A stretch of DNA of 64,000 nucleotides. Origin: an uncultured Neglectibacter sp. (GTDB lineage Bacteria; Bacillota; Clostridia; Oscillospirales; Acutalibacteraceae). The notes under the pieces were generated by a model. The model had not been told where the DNA came from, did not search any database, and saw only the letters and a list, made by a program, of their open reading frames with translations. The translations under genes were made by a program, and so were the position numbers. Positions 41,572 through 49,853 of the stretch are shown piece by piece (the first letter of the stretch is position 1; the number at the start of each line of letters is the position of its first letter). The DNA lies in NCBI GenBank assembly GCA_904419785.1, contig CAJFSY010000005.1, positions 94,404 through 158,403 on the forward strand. Reading direction: 5' to 3'.

Positions 41572-41600
41572 TTGACAATCTCTAAGAGTGTGTGTATTAT
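41572..41600 (+). promoter_or_regulatory. Promoter of the metal efflux operon
   Basis: TTGACA at 41572-41577, 17-base spacer, TATTAT at 41595-41600, directly followed by the operator. Confidence 0.8.
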
Positions 41601-41601
41601 A

Positions 41602-41623
41602 TAAATGAACGATTGCTCATATG
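41602..41623 (+). promoter_or_regulatory. ArsR/SmtB-type operator
   Basis: An imperfect inverted repeat centred on ATGAAC-GATT-GCTCAT (41605-41620). It resembles the TGAA-n6-TTCA-like operators of SmtB/CadC/CzrA regulators and covers the start of transcription, so metal-free repressor would block the promoter. Confidence 0.65.
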
Positions 41624-41638
41624 AAAGGATGTTGAACT

Positions 41639-42001
41639 ATGCCGGAACGGAAAAACGCCCCGGAATGCGAGTTTATGTTCGTCCATCAAGAGATCGTGGA
41701 CAGGGTGAATCAGGCGATGCCTCCCGAAGAAACACTGTTCGACTTGGCTGAGCTTTTCAAAATCTTTGGGGATTCCACCCGGGTCAAGATCTTATATGTG
41801 CTGTTCGAGGCCGAAATGTGCGTTTGTGATATCGCTCAGCTGCTGGGCATGACCCAGTCGGCGATTTCTCACCAGCTGCAAGTGTTGAAAAAGAGCAAAC
41901 TGGTGAAATACCGCCGGGAAGGGAAAACCGTGTTTTACTCTTTGGCGGATAACCATGTGCGAACGATCTTAGGCCAAGGCATGGACCATATCACCGAATG
42001 A
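41639..42001 (+). CDS. ArsR/SmtB-family metal-sensing repressor (CadC-like)
   Basis: 120 residues, winged helix. The EMCVCDIAQLLGMTQSAISHQL segment contains the CVC alpha-3 metal site of CadC plus the recognition helix. An N-terminal Cys and a C-terminal His/Asp pair (DNHV, GMDH) could complete metal sites. It should repress the operon until Cd, Pb or Zn binds. First gene of the operon, in front of the metal chaperone and pump. Confidence 0.92.
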   Translation: MPERKNAPECEFMFVHQEIVDRVNQAMPPEETLFDLAELFKIFGDSTRVKILYVLFEAEMCVCDIAQLLGMTQSAISHQLQVLKKSKLVKYRREGKTVFYSLADNHVRTILGQGMDHITE

Positions 42002-42070
42002 CGGCGGTCTGATTGACCACGTTAGTCCATAGAACCAAATTTATCAATGAGAGAAAAGGGGTCCTCTGTT

Positions 42071-42289
42071 ATGAAAAAAACTTATAAGCTTACCGATTTG
42101 GATTGTGCCAACTGCGCGGCAAAGATGGAAACCGCCATCCAGAAGATCGACGGTGTCAACGACGCTACCGTGAGCTTTATGACGCAAAAGCTGACCATCG
42201 AAGCGGATGATAGCCGTTTTGACGAGATCATGAAGCAAGTGGTAAAAGCATGTAAAAAGGTCGAACCCGATTGTGAGATTCATCTGTAA
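42071..42289 (+). CDS. Heavy-metal-associated (HMA) domain protein
   Basis: 72 residues, a single ferredoxin-like HMA domain with the DCANCAAK metal motif. The sequence looks like the N-terminal domain usually fused to CadA pumps, but here it is a separate gene. It would deliver Zn or Cd to the pump. ATG at 42071 with AAGGGG nine bases upstream. Confidence 0.9.
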   Translation: MKKTYKLTDLDCANCAAKMETAIQKIDGVNDATVSFMTQKLTIEADDSRFDEIMKQVVKACKKVEPDCEIHL

Positions 42290-42304
42290 AAAGAGAGCGG
42301 GATG

Positions 42305-42325
42305 TGGGGGGAGTTTGCTCCCCCT
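42305..42325 (+). other. GC hairpin between HMA and pump genes
   Basis: GGGGGAG/CTCCCCC with a four-base loop and no T run. May slow degradation or set the ratio of chaperone to pump. Confidence 0.4.
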
Positions 42326-42354
42326 ATCTTTGCGAATGTAAGGAGCTGGAAACA

Positions 42355-44217
42355 ATGACCAGGAAACAGAAGAAAATACTGATCCGGATCGCCGTTAGTG
42401 CGGTGCTGCTGATAGGGGCGGTGCTTATCCCTTATGAAGGGGTCTGGCGGTTCCTCTTATTTCTTCCCGCCTATTTTGTCATTGGGTGGGATGTGCTGTG
42501 GAAAGCGCTGCGGAATATCGCCCACGGCCAGGTGTTCGATGAAAATTTCCTCATGGCCCTGGCTACGATGGGCGCTTTCTGCACTGGTTTTTTCGGGGAA
42601 GGGGAATATCCCGAAGCCGTGTTCGTGATGCTGTTCTACCAAGTGGGGGAGTTGTTCCAAAGCTATGCTGTGGGCAAGTCTCGCAAATCCATCTCCGCTT
42701 TGATGGATATCCGTCCCGATTATGCCAATGTGGAGCAGGACGGCCAGCTGGTTCAGGTGGACCCGGAGGAAGTGGCGGTGGGGGACGTGATCACCATCAA
42801 AGCCGGGGAGAAAGTGCCGCTGGACGGTGTGGTCTTGGACGGGACTTCCATGGTGAACACCTCTGCGTTGACCGGTGAAAGCGTGCCACGTCAGGTGCAG
42901 CCGGGAGATGATGTGATCAGTGGCTGCGTCAACCAAAACGGCCTTTTGCGTGTGCGTGTGACGAAAGCCTTTGGAGAATCTACAGTTTCCAAAATTTTGG
43001 ACCTGGTGGAAAACGCCAGCAGCAAAAAGGCCCGGGCTGAGAATTTCATCACCCGGTTTGCCCGGTATTATACGCCGGCTGTGGTGCTTTGCGCGGTAGC
43101 GCTGGCTGTGATACCGCCCCTGTTTGTTGGCGGTTGGGCCGGCTGGGTGGAAAAGGCCCTGATTTTCCTGGTGGTTTCCTGCCCCTGTGCCTTGGTGATT
43201 TCTGTACCCCTCAGCTTTTTCGGCGGGATTGGCGGCGCTTCCCGGCAAGGCATCCTGGTGAAAGGCGGCAATTATTTGGAAGTGCTGGCGGACACGGAAA
43301 TTGTGGTGTTCGATAAAACGGGCACTTTGACGGAAGGCGTGTTCAATGTTACGGCCATCCATCCGGAAGCGTATTCGGAAAGCGGGCTTTTGGAGCTTGC
43401 GGTTTTGGCGGAAAGCTATTCAGACCACCCCATTTCCCGGTCTTTAAAAGAGGCATACGGTAAGGAGCTGGATACCGCCCGGGTAGCCCAGGTGGAAGAG
43501 CTATCCGGCCGGGGAGTGCGCGCCCAGATAGACGGTAAAACCGTTTGCGCGGGCAACGATAAATTGATGGAAGAGATCGGGGTGAAATGGCATCCCTGCC
43601 ACCGGGTGGGTACAACAGTCCATGTGGCAGTAGACGGGGTCTATATCGGCCACATTGTGATTTCCGACCAGGTGAAAGAGGACGCGAAAGCAGCAGTGTC
43701 AGCCTTGAAGGCCCAGGGAGTGAAAAAAACGGTCATGCTGACTGGTGACGCGAAAGCGGTAGGGGAAAGCGTGGCAAAAGACCTGGGGCTTGACGAAGTT
43801 TATACACAGCTGCTCCCGGCGGATAAAGTGGAAAAAGTCGAAGGACTGCTTCGGGAAAAGAGCGGGAAAGGCAAGCTTGCTTTTGTAGGGGACGGCATCA
43901 ATGACGCCCCGGTGCTTTCCCGGGCGGATATCGGTATCGCTATGGGAGCTTTAGGCAGCGACGCGGCTATTGAAGCGGCGGATATCGTGCTGATGGACGA
44001 TAAACCCTCAAAGATCGCGAAAGCCATGGAAATTTCCAAACGCACCCTGAGAATTGTCCGGCAGAATATCGTGTTCGCACTGGGAGTAAAGCTTTTGGTG
44101 CTGGTTTTGACTCCTTTTGGGCTTTCAAACATGTGGGAAGCGGTGTTTGCCGATGTGGGGGTTACGGTGATCGCCATCATAAATGCGTCCCGGGCCTTGC
44201 AAGTGGGAAAGAAATAA
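42355..44217 (+). CDS. cadA: Zn/Cd/Pb-exporting P-type ATPase (P1B-2)
   Basis: 620 residues. Transmembrane segments flank the actuator TGES motif, the metal site SCPCAL in helix 6, the phosphorylation site DKTGTLT, the SDHPIS His-Pro motif and the hinge GDGINDAP. The last membrane helix has the ADVGV Asp of ZntA/CadA pumps. It has no N-terminal metal domain; that is encoded by the preceding gene. ATG at 42355 after AAGGAG. Third gene of the metal operon. Confidence 0.94.
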   Translation: MTRKQKKILIRIAVSAVLLIGAVLIPYEGVWRFLLFLPAYFVIGWDVLWKALRNIAHGQVFDENFLMALATMGAFCTGFFGEGEYPEAVFVMLFYQVGELFQSYAVGKSRKSISALMDIRPDYANVEQDGQLVQVDPEEVAVGDVITIKAGEKVPLDGVVLDGTSMVNTSALTGESVPRQVQPGDDVISGCVNQNGLLRVRVTKAFGESTVSKILDLVENASSKKARAENFITRFARYYTPAVVLCAVALAVIPPLFVGGWAGWVEKALIFLVVSCPCALVISVPLSFFGGIGGASRQGILVKGGNYLEVLADTEIVVFDKTGTLTEGVFNVTAIHPEAYSESGLLELAVLAESYSDHPISRSLKEAYGKELDTARVAQVEELSGRGVRAQIDGKTVCAGNDKLMEEIGVKWHPCHRVGTTVHVAVDGVYIGHIVISDQVKEDAKAAVSALKAQGVKKTVMLTGDAKAVGESVAKDLGLDEVYTQLLPADKVEKVEGLLREKSGKGKLAFVGDGINDAPVLSRADIGIAMGALGSDAAIEAADIVLMDDKPSKIAKAMEISKRTLRIVRQNIVFALGVKLLVLVLTPFGLSNMWEAVFADVGVTVIAIINASRALQVGKK

Positions 44218-44314
44218 TTTACAATACCATGGGTAAGGGAATGGCCGGTCTGGCAGCTTTTCAAAAGAAGAGCGGCCAGGCCGCTGCCGGGATAGATAGA
44301 AAGGAGACGGCACT

Positions 44315-45043
44315 ATGCTGGAACTGCAACATATATCATGGACAGCCCCGGGCGGCAGCCAAGTGCTGCGGGATGTGAGCTTAGTGGTGCCAGAAGGCAA
44401 ACTGACGGTGATCACGGGGCCCAATGGCGGGGGCAAAACTACTTTGGCGAAGATCATCGCGGGCTTGGAAAAGCCGGACAGCGGCAAGATCTTGCTGGAT
44501 GGAAAAGACATTACGGAATTGGATGTGACAGAACGGGCCCGGGCGGGAGTGAGCTTCGCTTTTCAACAGCCTGTGCGCTTTAAAGGGTTTACCGTCCGGC
44601 GGCTTTTAGAGTTGTCCGCAGGGCAAAAGCTATCTGTAGATAAGCTTTGCGAAATGCTGGGCCGGGTGGGGCTTTGCGGCAGGGAATACCTTGGCCGTGA
44701 AGTGGATGCCACATTGTCCGGCGGCGAGATCAAACGTATTGAAATCGCCACAGTGCTGGCACGTCACACAAAGCTGTCCCTGTTCGACGAACCGGAAGCC
44801 GGCATCGATTTGTGGAGCTTTTCCAATTTGATCGATGTGTTCCAAAGTATGCGGGGAAAGCTGCAGGGGACGCTGATCATCATTTCCCACCAAGAGCGCA
44901 TTCTGCAAATCGCGGACGAGCTGGCAGTGATTTCTGGAGGGACTTTGAAAGAGAAAGGTCCCGCCCAGGAAATTCTGCCCGGACTGATGGCGGGCAATAT
45001 CCAATGTGATGCCTGTGCGAAAAGAGAGGCGGTGTTCGGATGA
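44315..45043 (+). CDS. SufC-like ABC ATPase (SmsC-like)
   Basis: 242 residues: Walker A GPNGGGKTT, signature LSGGEIKRIEIA, Walker B LSLFDEPEAGID, all typical of SufC. It powers the SufB/D scaffold in Fe-S assembly. It stands with only one SufB/D-type gene and no sufS or sufU, the layout of the minimal SUF (SMS) system described from anaerobes. ATG follows AAAGGAG. Its end overlaps the next gene (ATGA). Confidence 0.88.
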   Translation: MLELQHISWTAPGGSQVLRDVSLVVPEGKLTVITGPNGGGKTTLAKIIAGLEKPDSGKILLDGKDITELDVTERARAGVSFAFQQPVRFKGFTVRRLLELSAGQKLSVDKLCEMLGRVGLCGREYLGREVDATLSGGEIKRIEIATVLARHTKLSLFDEPEAGIDLWSFSNLIDVFQSMRGKLQGTLIIISHQERILQIADELAVISGGTLKEKGPAQEILPGLMAGNIQCDACAKREAVFG

Positions 45044-45957
45044 AAAGTGTAACAGAAGAACTGCTGAAGCTGGTATCCGATTGGTCGGGCAGTTTTAAAG
45101 GAGCATTCAATATTCGGGAAGATGGAGGCTGCGCAGGGCGTCAGTCCACCGAGCATATCAAGATCGAGTCGAAAAAAGATTTGCCGGGTCTGGATATCCG
45201 GATTCTTCCGGGCACAAAGGGAGAAACGGTATCCATTCCGGCATGTGTCACTCACGGCGATGTGGACGACTTGGTGTACAACGATTTTTATGTAGGTGAA
45301 AACGCTGACGTGACTATTGTAGCCGGGTGCGGCGTTCACACAGAGAACGGAGAGCCGGCCCGGCATAATGGAATCCACCGGTTCTTTTTGGAAAAGGGCG
45401 CCCGTGTAAAATACATTGAGAAACATGTGGGCACCGGCCATGGTACGGGGATTCGTTCCATCGATCCGGTGACCCAGGCGGATCTGAAAGAAGGCGCTGT
45501 GCTGGAGATGGATACTTCTCAGATCGGCGGCGTAGACCATACCACCCGAAAGACGAAAGCGACTTTAGGCCCCAAGGCCAAGCTGCTGATCCGCGAGCGC
45601 CTGCTGACGGAGTTCAAGCAAGAAGCTTACACAGATTTTGAGGTGACGATGAACGGGGAAGGCTCTTCTACAGATTTGGTATCCCGTTCTGTGGCGCGGG
45701 GGGAATCCTATCAATCTTACCGTTCCCGTATCGTGGGGAACGCCCCTTGCGCGGGCCATTCAGAATGTGACGCCATCATTGCGGACAAAGGCCGGGTAGA
45801 CGCTTCTCCGGAACTTTCCGCCAACGACGGCGACGCGGCTTTGATCCACGAAGCAGCCATTGGCAAAATCGCTGGGGAACAAATCATGAAGCTCCGCACT
45901 CTTGGTCTTACAGAAGAAGAAGCGGAAGAAAAGATCGTAGAGGGTTTCCTCAGCTGA
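45040..45957 (+). CDS. SufB/SufD-type Fe-S scaffold (SmsB-like)
   Basis: 305 residues, shorter than SufB (about 470). It contains the beta-helix core with DVTIVAGCGVHTENG and the C-terminal SECDAIIADKGRVDASPEL block, plus the ATPase-contact helix ending RTLGLTEEEAEEKI. It is the only B/D subunit, so it would form a homodimer with the SufC-like ATPase. No desulfurase is adjacent. Confidence 0.88.
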   Translation: MKSVTEELLKLVSDWSGSFKGAFNIREDGGCAGRQSTEHIKIESKKDLPGLDIRILPGTKGETVSIPACVTHGDVDDLVYNDFYVGENADVTIVAGCGVHTENGEPARHNGIHRFFLEKGARVKYIEKHVGTGHGTGIRSIDPVTQADLKEGAVLEMDTSQIGGVDHTTRKTKATLGPKAKLLIRERLLTEFKQEAYTDFEVTMNGEGSSTDLVSRSVARGESYQSYRSRIVGNAPCAGHSECDAIIADKGRVDASPELSANDGDAALIHEAAIGKIAGEQIMKLRTLGLTEEEAEEKIVEGFLS

Positions 45958-45985
45958 CCACCTGGGGTAAGGCAAGATGAATAAT

Positions 45986-46025
45986 AAAAACCGCTTGTTC
46001 CCGTGAAGAGAACAGGCGGTTTTTT
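45986..46025. terminator. Bidirectional terminator after the SUF pair
   Basis: AAAAACCGCTTGTTC with GAACAGGCGGTTTTTT; T runs on both strands. Also serves the converging phosphotransferase gene. Confidence 0.88.
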
Positions 46026-46030
46026 GATTG

Positions 46031-46945
46031 TCAGGTTCCAAATTTTGTTTGAAAAAACGCGGAGACTTCTTCCAGGTTTTGGAAAGGAGGACGGCCCTCC
46101 CGCTGAGCGGCTTGTATGAGAAAGTCCGGCCCAAAGTCGTGGAGGCAAACACAGTCTAACAGACGGTCTGAAAAGGCTTGGGGGTCCTTTCCGGCGAACA
46201 GGCGCCAGCATTCTCCGTTGCCCCGGAATAACTCGAACATGATGGGACCCAGTTCATACCAGGCGGGTGCCATGTGTGCGTCGGCCCAATCGATCACCGT
46301 AAGGCTGCCGTCGTCCTGGACAAAAAGGTTTTCACCTGTAAGGTCCCCGTGAGTGAGCACGCAATCCCCAAGAGAAAGATTTTCCAAACGTGCCAGCAAT
46401 TCTTCCCGCAGTGTGGGACAGAGATTCTCCAAACGGAAATTTTCCCTGGCGGATTGTTTTAAGTCCTCCTGGGGGAAAAGGTTGTCCACCGGGCGGTTCA
46501 ACCCATGAAGAAGTGCGTGAAGCCGTTCCACAAAACGTTCCTTTTGAGGGCGGGAAGCGGAAGCCAGCCAGTCGCCCGCTTCTTTTCCTGGGGAATAGGC
46601 AGTTATAAGGTAATGGAAATCATATTTGTCACAGATCATCCCTTGGGCCAACAATTTTGGGGTGGAAATGCCCCATTCCAGCACTTGCTGGCAAACGTTT
46701 TTTTCCGTGAGGAAATCCGGTTCCGGGTCTAGTCCGGATTCTTTTGGGAAGAAGATCTTCAATACCAGGTCGCCGCTGCGGAACACTCCGTTAGTGCCTG
46801 GGGTGAGGGGAGAGAGCGGATGCCACGGAAATCCTTCCCGGCGGCAGATTTCCCGAGCCAAAGGGGTAAAAGCCGGGATGTTTTGAAAGACACGGCTCCA
46901 GTCCTGCCAGCTGGCAACCGTCTCCCGGAAAAGCCCGCCGTTCAT
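46031..46945 (-). CDS. Phosphotransferase of the aminoglycoside/choline kinase family
   Basis: 304 residues. The catalytic loop is LTHGDLTGENLF and the metal-binding DFG-like site VIDWAD, both APH-type. The family includes aminoglycoside, homoserine and choline kinases, so resistance cannot be assumed. Its start overlaps the dcd stop by four bases, so it is translated with dcd. Confidence 0.82.
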   Translation of the reverse strand: MNGGLFRETVASWQDWSRVFQNIPAFTPLAREICRREGFPWHPLSPLTPGTNGVFRSGDLVLKIFFPKESGLDPEPDFLTEKNVCQQVLEWGISTPKLLAQGMICDKYDFHYLITAYSPGKEAGDWLASASRPQKERFVERLHALLHGLNRPVDNLFPQEDLKQSARENFRLENLCPTLREELLARLENLSLGDCVLTHGDLTGENLFVQDDGSLTVIDWADAHMAPAWYELGPIMFELFRGNGECWRLFAGKDPQAFSDRLLDCVCLHDFGPDFLIQAAQREGRPPFQNLEEVSAFFQTKFGT

Positions 46946-47463
46946 TTCTCAAAATCCTTATAAAGCAGGCTGGGCTGGATGCCGGTGTTGTTCTGATATT
47001 TCCCGCTTTGATACAGGTCGTAGTCGCCCCGGATGTCGTGGTAGTAGATCTGGCAGATCTCCACATCGGGATAGATACGGATAGGCTGGACGCAGAAGAT
47101 CTCCAAGGTCCAGTAGCCGGCGAAACCAACGTCCCCAAACCCGGCGGTAACGTGGATGAAAAGCCCCAGGCGCCCAATCGAGGAACGTCCTTCCAGCATA
47201 GGCACAAACCGGTCTGTTTTGGTAAACTCCTTTGTGCGGCCCAAATAAAGGCGATGGGGTTCCAATACCAGTCCGTCTTTTGGGATGATAAGCTTTTCCA
47301 CAGGATTTGGCGTTTTCATATCCAGCAGCTCATTGCTGTATACCAGCAGTTCGTTGTGCAAGCGCAGGTTGTAGCTGTTGGGATTTAAACGGTGGGAGTC
47401 AAAGGGTTCGATGACGATCTCCTTTCCCAAGTGACGGGCAATTTCTTTCCCCGATAAGATCAT
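46942..47463 (-). CDS. dcd: dCTP deaminase
   Basis: 173 residues of the dUTPase/dCTP-deaminase fold. The EGRSSIGRLGLFIHVTAG motif and GFAGYWTLE (catalytic Glu) are intact. It converts dCTP to dUTP, or in bifunctional forms to dUMP, for dTMP synthesis. ATG follows AAAGGAG. First gene of its leftward unit. Confidence 0.93.
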   Translation of the reverse strand: MILSGKEIARHLGKEIVIEPFDSHRLNPNSYNLRLHNELLVYSNELLDMKTPNPVEKLIIPKDGLVLEPHRLYLGRTKEFTKTDRFVPMLEGRSSIGRLGLFIHVTAGFGDVGFAGYWTLEIFCVQPIRIYPDVEICQIYYHDIRGDYDLYQSGKYQNNTGIQPSLLYKDFEK

Positions 47464-47534
47464 GTAAGACCGCTCCTTTTGATTTCATGATTCCACTGCT
47501 TTGCCGGTGAAAAACCCTACCGGCTGTTTCAACT

Positions 47535-47563
47535 ATAGTACCATAGAATATTTTAAGGGGCAA
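47535..47563 (-). promoter_or_regulatory. Promoter of dcd
   Basis: Minus strand TTGCCC at 47563-47558, 17-base spacer, TACTAT at 47540-47535. Confidence 0.6.
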
Positions 47564-47595
47564 GGCTAAGGAGGGATTCGCTTTCGATCCGGGTT

Positions 47596-48234
47596 TTAAA
47601 ATTCCATTTTTTTATAAAAATAATAAGTTAAAAAGAAAGAGCCTGCGTACAAAGCCAGAAGCAGAAGAATCCCTAACGGCAAGAAGGTGGCGGCGTTGTT
47701 TTGAAGGAATTCAAGGGCGGCATGGATGGCATCGTCCGTCCAGATGCCGGATTTGTTCAGAGCGACAAACACTCCTGTAGGGATAAAAACCAGCAGCAGG
47801 AAAACCACTGTCAACGCATTTTGACCTAACTTTAAGCTTATGGGCATCATAACGGATTGAATGAGCAGAATCAGACAAATGAGCAGGGGATAGGACCATA
47901 ACGGAATAGGAAAGTCTGACACCGCGTTATTCAAAACAATGATAGCCGTAGCTAGAAGAGTGCTGACGATACCCGCCAAATATTTGGACAGTACGACCTT
48001 AAGGCGGGAGATAGGGCTGGCGCAGATAAATTTGTTCCAGCAGGTGGTTTTATCGTAATGGAGGGAGTAGGTGGGCATCATTGATCCCAGAGAGACAAGA
48101 ACGCCGATGGTAGGCCCCAACATTTCCGCCTGGCCAATGATAGCGTTGTAGATCACGAAAGTAGTGGCCATGACCGCTGTAATAAGCAGTTCCTTTTTGG
48201 CGCTGAAAAAGTCTTTATACAGTAAGCCCAGCAT
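47596..48234 (-). CDS. ABC-2 type permease
   Basis: 212 residues with six hydrophobic segments and the short N-terminal MLGLLYKDFFSAKKE typical of ABC-2 permeases found with YtrA-type regulators. Its start is next to the stop of the ATPase gene. Partner of the ATPase at 48236-49099. Probably a cell-envelope or peptide-antibiotic response exporter. Confidence 0.85.
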   Translation of the reverse strand: MLGLLYKDFFSAKKELLITAVMATTFVIYNAIIGQAEMLGPTIGVLVSLGSMMPTYSLHYDKTTCWNKFICASPISRLKVVLSKYLAGIVSTLLATAIIVLNNAVSDFPIPLWSYPLLICLILLIQSVMMPISLKLGQNALTVVFLLLVFIPTGVFVALNKSGIWTDDAIHAALEFLQNNAATFLPLGILLLLALYAGSFFLTYYFYKKMEF

Positions 48235-48235
48235 A

Positions 48236-49099
48236 TTAAAATCCCGCCTTTCCGGAAAGTTTCTTCCCCTTGATGCTGTAAAGCATAATGTCGTCCAGTG
48301 TGGCGTTTTCCACTGTCAGGTTCCCTGGAATCCGGTAACGGCTTACCAGGGCAGTGACCCCAAAGTCGCTTTTTCGATAGCCTGTTACGGCTTTTGGAGA
48401 AAGCTCTTCTAATTGGTCCATCGTGCAGTGAAGCAGGCCATAAGTTTCCAGCAAGCTGTCTTTCTCTCCAGACATCAACAGCCTGCCTTCGTGGATGAAC
48501 GTGATATAGTCCGCGATCTTTTCCAAGTCTCCCGTGATATGGGAGGAAAGGAACACGCTGTGTTCCTCATCTTGAATAAAATCGTATAGGATATCCAGAA
48601 TGTCATCCCGGACGATGGGGTCCAGCCCGCTGGTGGCTTCGTCCAACAAAAGCAGTTTTGCTCCATGGGATAGCGCCGCCGCCAGGGAAAGCTTCATCAC
48701 CATTCCCCGGGAATATTCTTTTACCTTTTTGGTTGTGTCGATCTGGAAGCGTTCCACATAGCGGCAATACGCTTCGGAATCCCACTGCTTATAGATATGG
48801 GACATGGATTTGCCCAGTTGCTTGGCGTTCATTTCCGGTGGAAAAAAACCGCTGTCCAGGACCAGGCCCACTTCTTCCATGACCGAGCGGTCGGCATAAG
48901 GGTCCTTTCCCAAAATGCGGATCTCCCCGCCGTCTTTTCGGATCAAACCCAGCATGGCTTTGATGGTGGTGCTTTTTCCAGCGCCATTCTCTCCGATAAA
49001 CCCCATGATACACCCCATGGGCAGGGTTAGGTTGATATCCTTTAAAGTGAAGTGCTTATAGTTTTTGCGCAGCCCACGCAATTCCAAGGTGTTTTCCAT
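48236..49099 (-). CDS. ABC transporter ATPase (YtrB/YxlF-like)
   Basis: 287 residues. Walker A GENGAGKST, signature EYSRGMVMKLSLA and Walker B LLLLDEATSGLD are present; the signature is the SRGM form common in this subfamily. About 80 C-terminal residues extend past the core. ATG follows AAGGAG. Middle gene of the GntR-ATPase-permease operon. Confidence 0.9.
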   Translation of the reverse strand: MENTLELRGLRKNYKHFTLKDINLTLPMGCIMGFIGENGAGKSTTIKAMLGLIRKDGGEIRILGKDPYADRSVMEEVGLVLDSGFFPPEMNAKQLGKSMSHIYKQWDSEAYCRYVERFQIDTTKKVKEYSRGMVMKLSLAAALSHGAKLLLLDEATSGLDPIVRDDILDILYDFIQDEEHSVFLSSHITGDLEKIADYITFIHEGRLLMSGEKDSLLETYGLLHCTMDQLEELSPKAVTGYRKSDFGVTALVSRYRIPGNLTVENATLDDIMLYSIKGKKLSGKAGF

Positions 49100-49120
49100 A
49101 ATGTTCTCCTTTTGAAATGT

Positions 49121-49495
49121 TCATTGCTCCTCCCAGAGCAGACCCAGTGTTTCCAGAAGTTCCGCTTTCTCCATGCCGCAAAGCTGGGCGGCGTGGACGG
49201 CTTGGGCAAGATGCTCTTCCACCTGCCGAAGCTGTTCTTCTTTTAGAAATTCCGTGTTTTTTCCGGCCACAAAGCTCCCTTTCCCGGTGAGGGAATAAAG
49301 GAACCCTTCCCGTTCCAGTTCTTCATAGGCGCGTTTGGTGGTGATAACGCTGATGCGCAGTTCTTTCGCCAAAAGACGCATAGAGGGCAGGGCGTCCCCT
49401 TCTTTGAGCTCTCCGGAAATGATCAGCGCTTTTATCTGCTCAGTGATCTGTTCGTAAATGGGTTTTCCACTTTGATTGCTGATGATGATATGCAA
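49121..49495 (-). CDS. GntR-family regulator, YtrA subfamily
   Basis: 124 residues. An N-terminal winged helix (PIYEQITEQIKALIISGELKEGDALPS) and a short C-terminal dimerisation part define YtrA-type repressors, which control neighbouring ABC operons in response to cell-wall antibiotics. TTG at 49495, eight bases after GGAG. It should bind the palindrome at 49706-49724 and regulate its own operon. Confidence 0.9.
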   Translation of the reverse strand: MHIIISNQSGKPIYEQITEQIKALIISGELKEGDALPSMRLLAKELRISVITTKRAYEELEREGFLYSLTGKGSFVAGKNTEFLKEEQLRQVEEHLAQAVHAAQLCGMEKAELLETLGLLWEEQ

Positions 49496-49705
49496 ACTAT
49501 CACACTCCTGGGGCCTGCGTCCAGGGCCGCGGGTTTTCCAAGGGCTGCGGGAGATTATCTCTTGCCGCTTGAAAGGCGGGTTTCTGCTGATTGCAGTATT
49601 TCGCAGGCGTTGCTTGATCTTTGAAAAATGGGCCCATTTTCCAAAGGCGCCGGCAGGAGGTACCTTCCCGCCAACGGCTGCAATATTCCATCGCGTTTGA
49701 AATAT

Positions 49706-49724
49706 TGTATATATACTATATACA
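49706..49724. promoter_or_regulatory. Palindromic operator of the GntR/ABC operon
   Basis: TGTATATA-TAC-TATATACA, a perfect 8-3-8 inverted repeat overlapping the -10 box of the leftward promoter. Its position and symmetry suit the YtrA-type repressor. Confidence 0.65.
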
Positions 49725-49744
49725 CACTAATTACGATTTGTCAA
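49715..49744 (-). promoter_or_regulatory. Promoter of the GntR/ABC operon
   Basis: Minus strand TTGACA at 49744-49739, 18-base spacer, TATAGT at 49720-49715. The transcript has a leader of over 200 bases before the GntR start. Otherwise the interval 49496-49853 holds only the operator and the esterase terminator. Confidence 0.7.
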
Positions 49745-49764
49745 TGGGGAATTTAAAAAATGGC

Positions 49765-49800
49765 ATAAAAAGAGAAGCCCCGCGAAAACGGAGCTTCTCA
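49765..49800 (-). terminator. Terminator after the esterase gene
   Basis: On the minus strand TGAGAAGC...GCTTCTC followed by TTTTTATG. Confidence 0.75.
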
Positions 49801-49853
49801 AGCAAAATCATAGACAAAAGAACAAAGTGAACGCAGGATTGCAGCGGAAGGAA

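Noticed and set aside
46031-46945. Aminoglycoside resistance by the APH-family protein
   Set aside because: The family includes many metabolic kinases, and the coupling to dcd argues for a housekeeping role.
49500-49691. 63-codon minus-strand frame in the GntR leader
   Set aside because: It ends just before the regulator start, but has no ribosome binding site, and the composition and residue order look non-coding.
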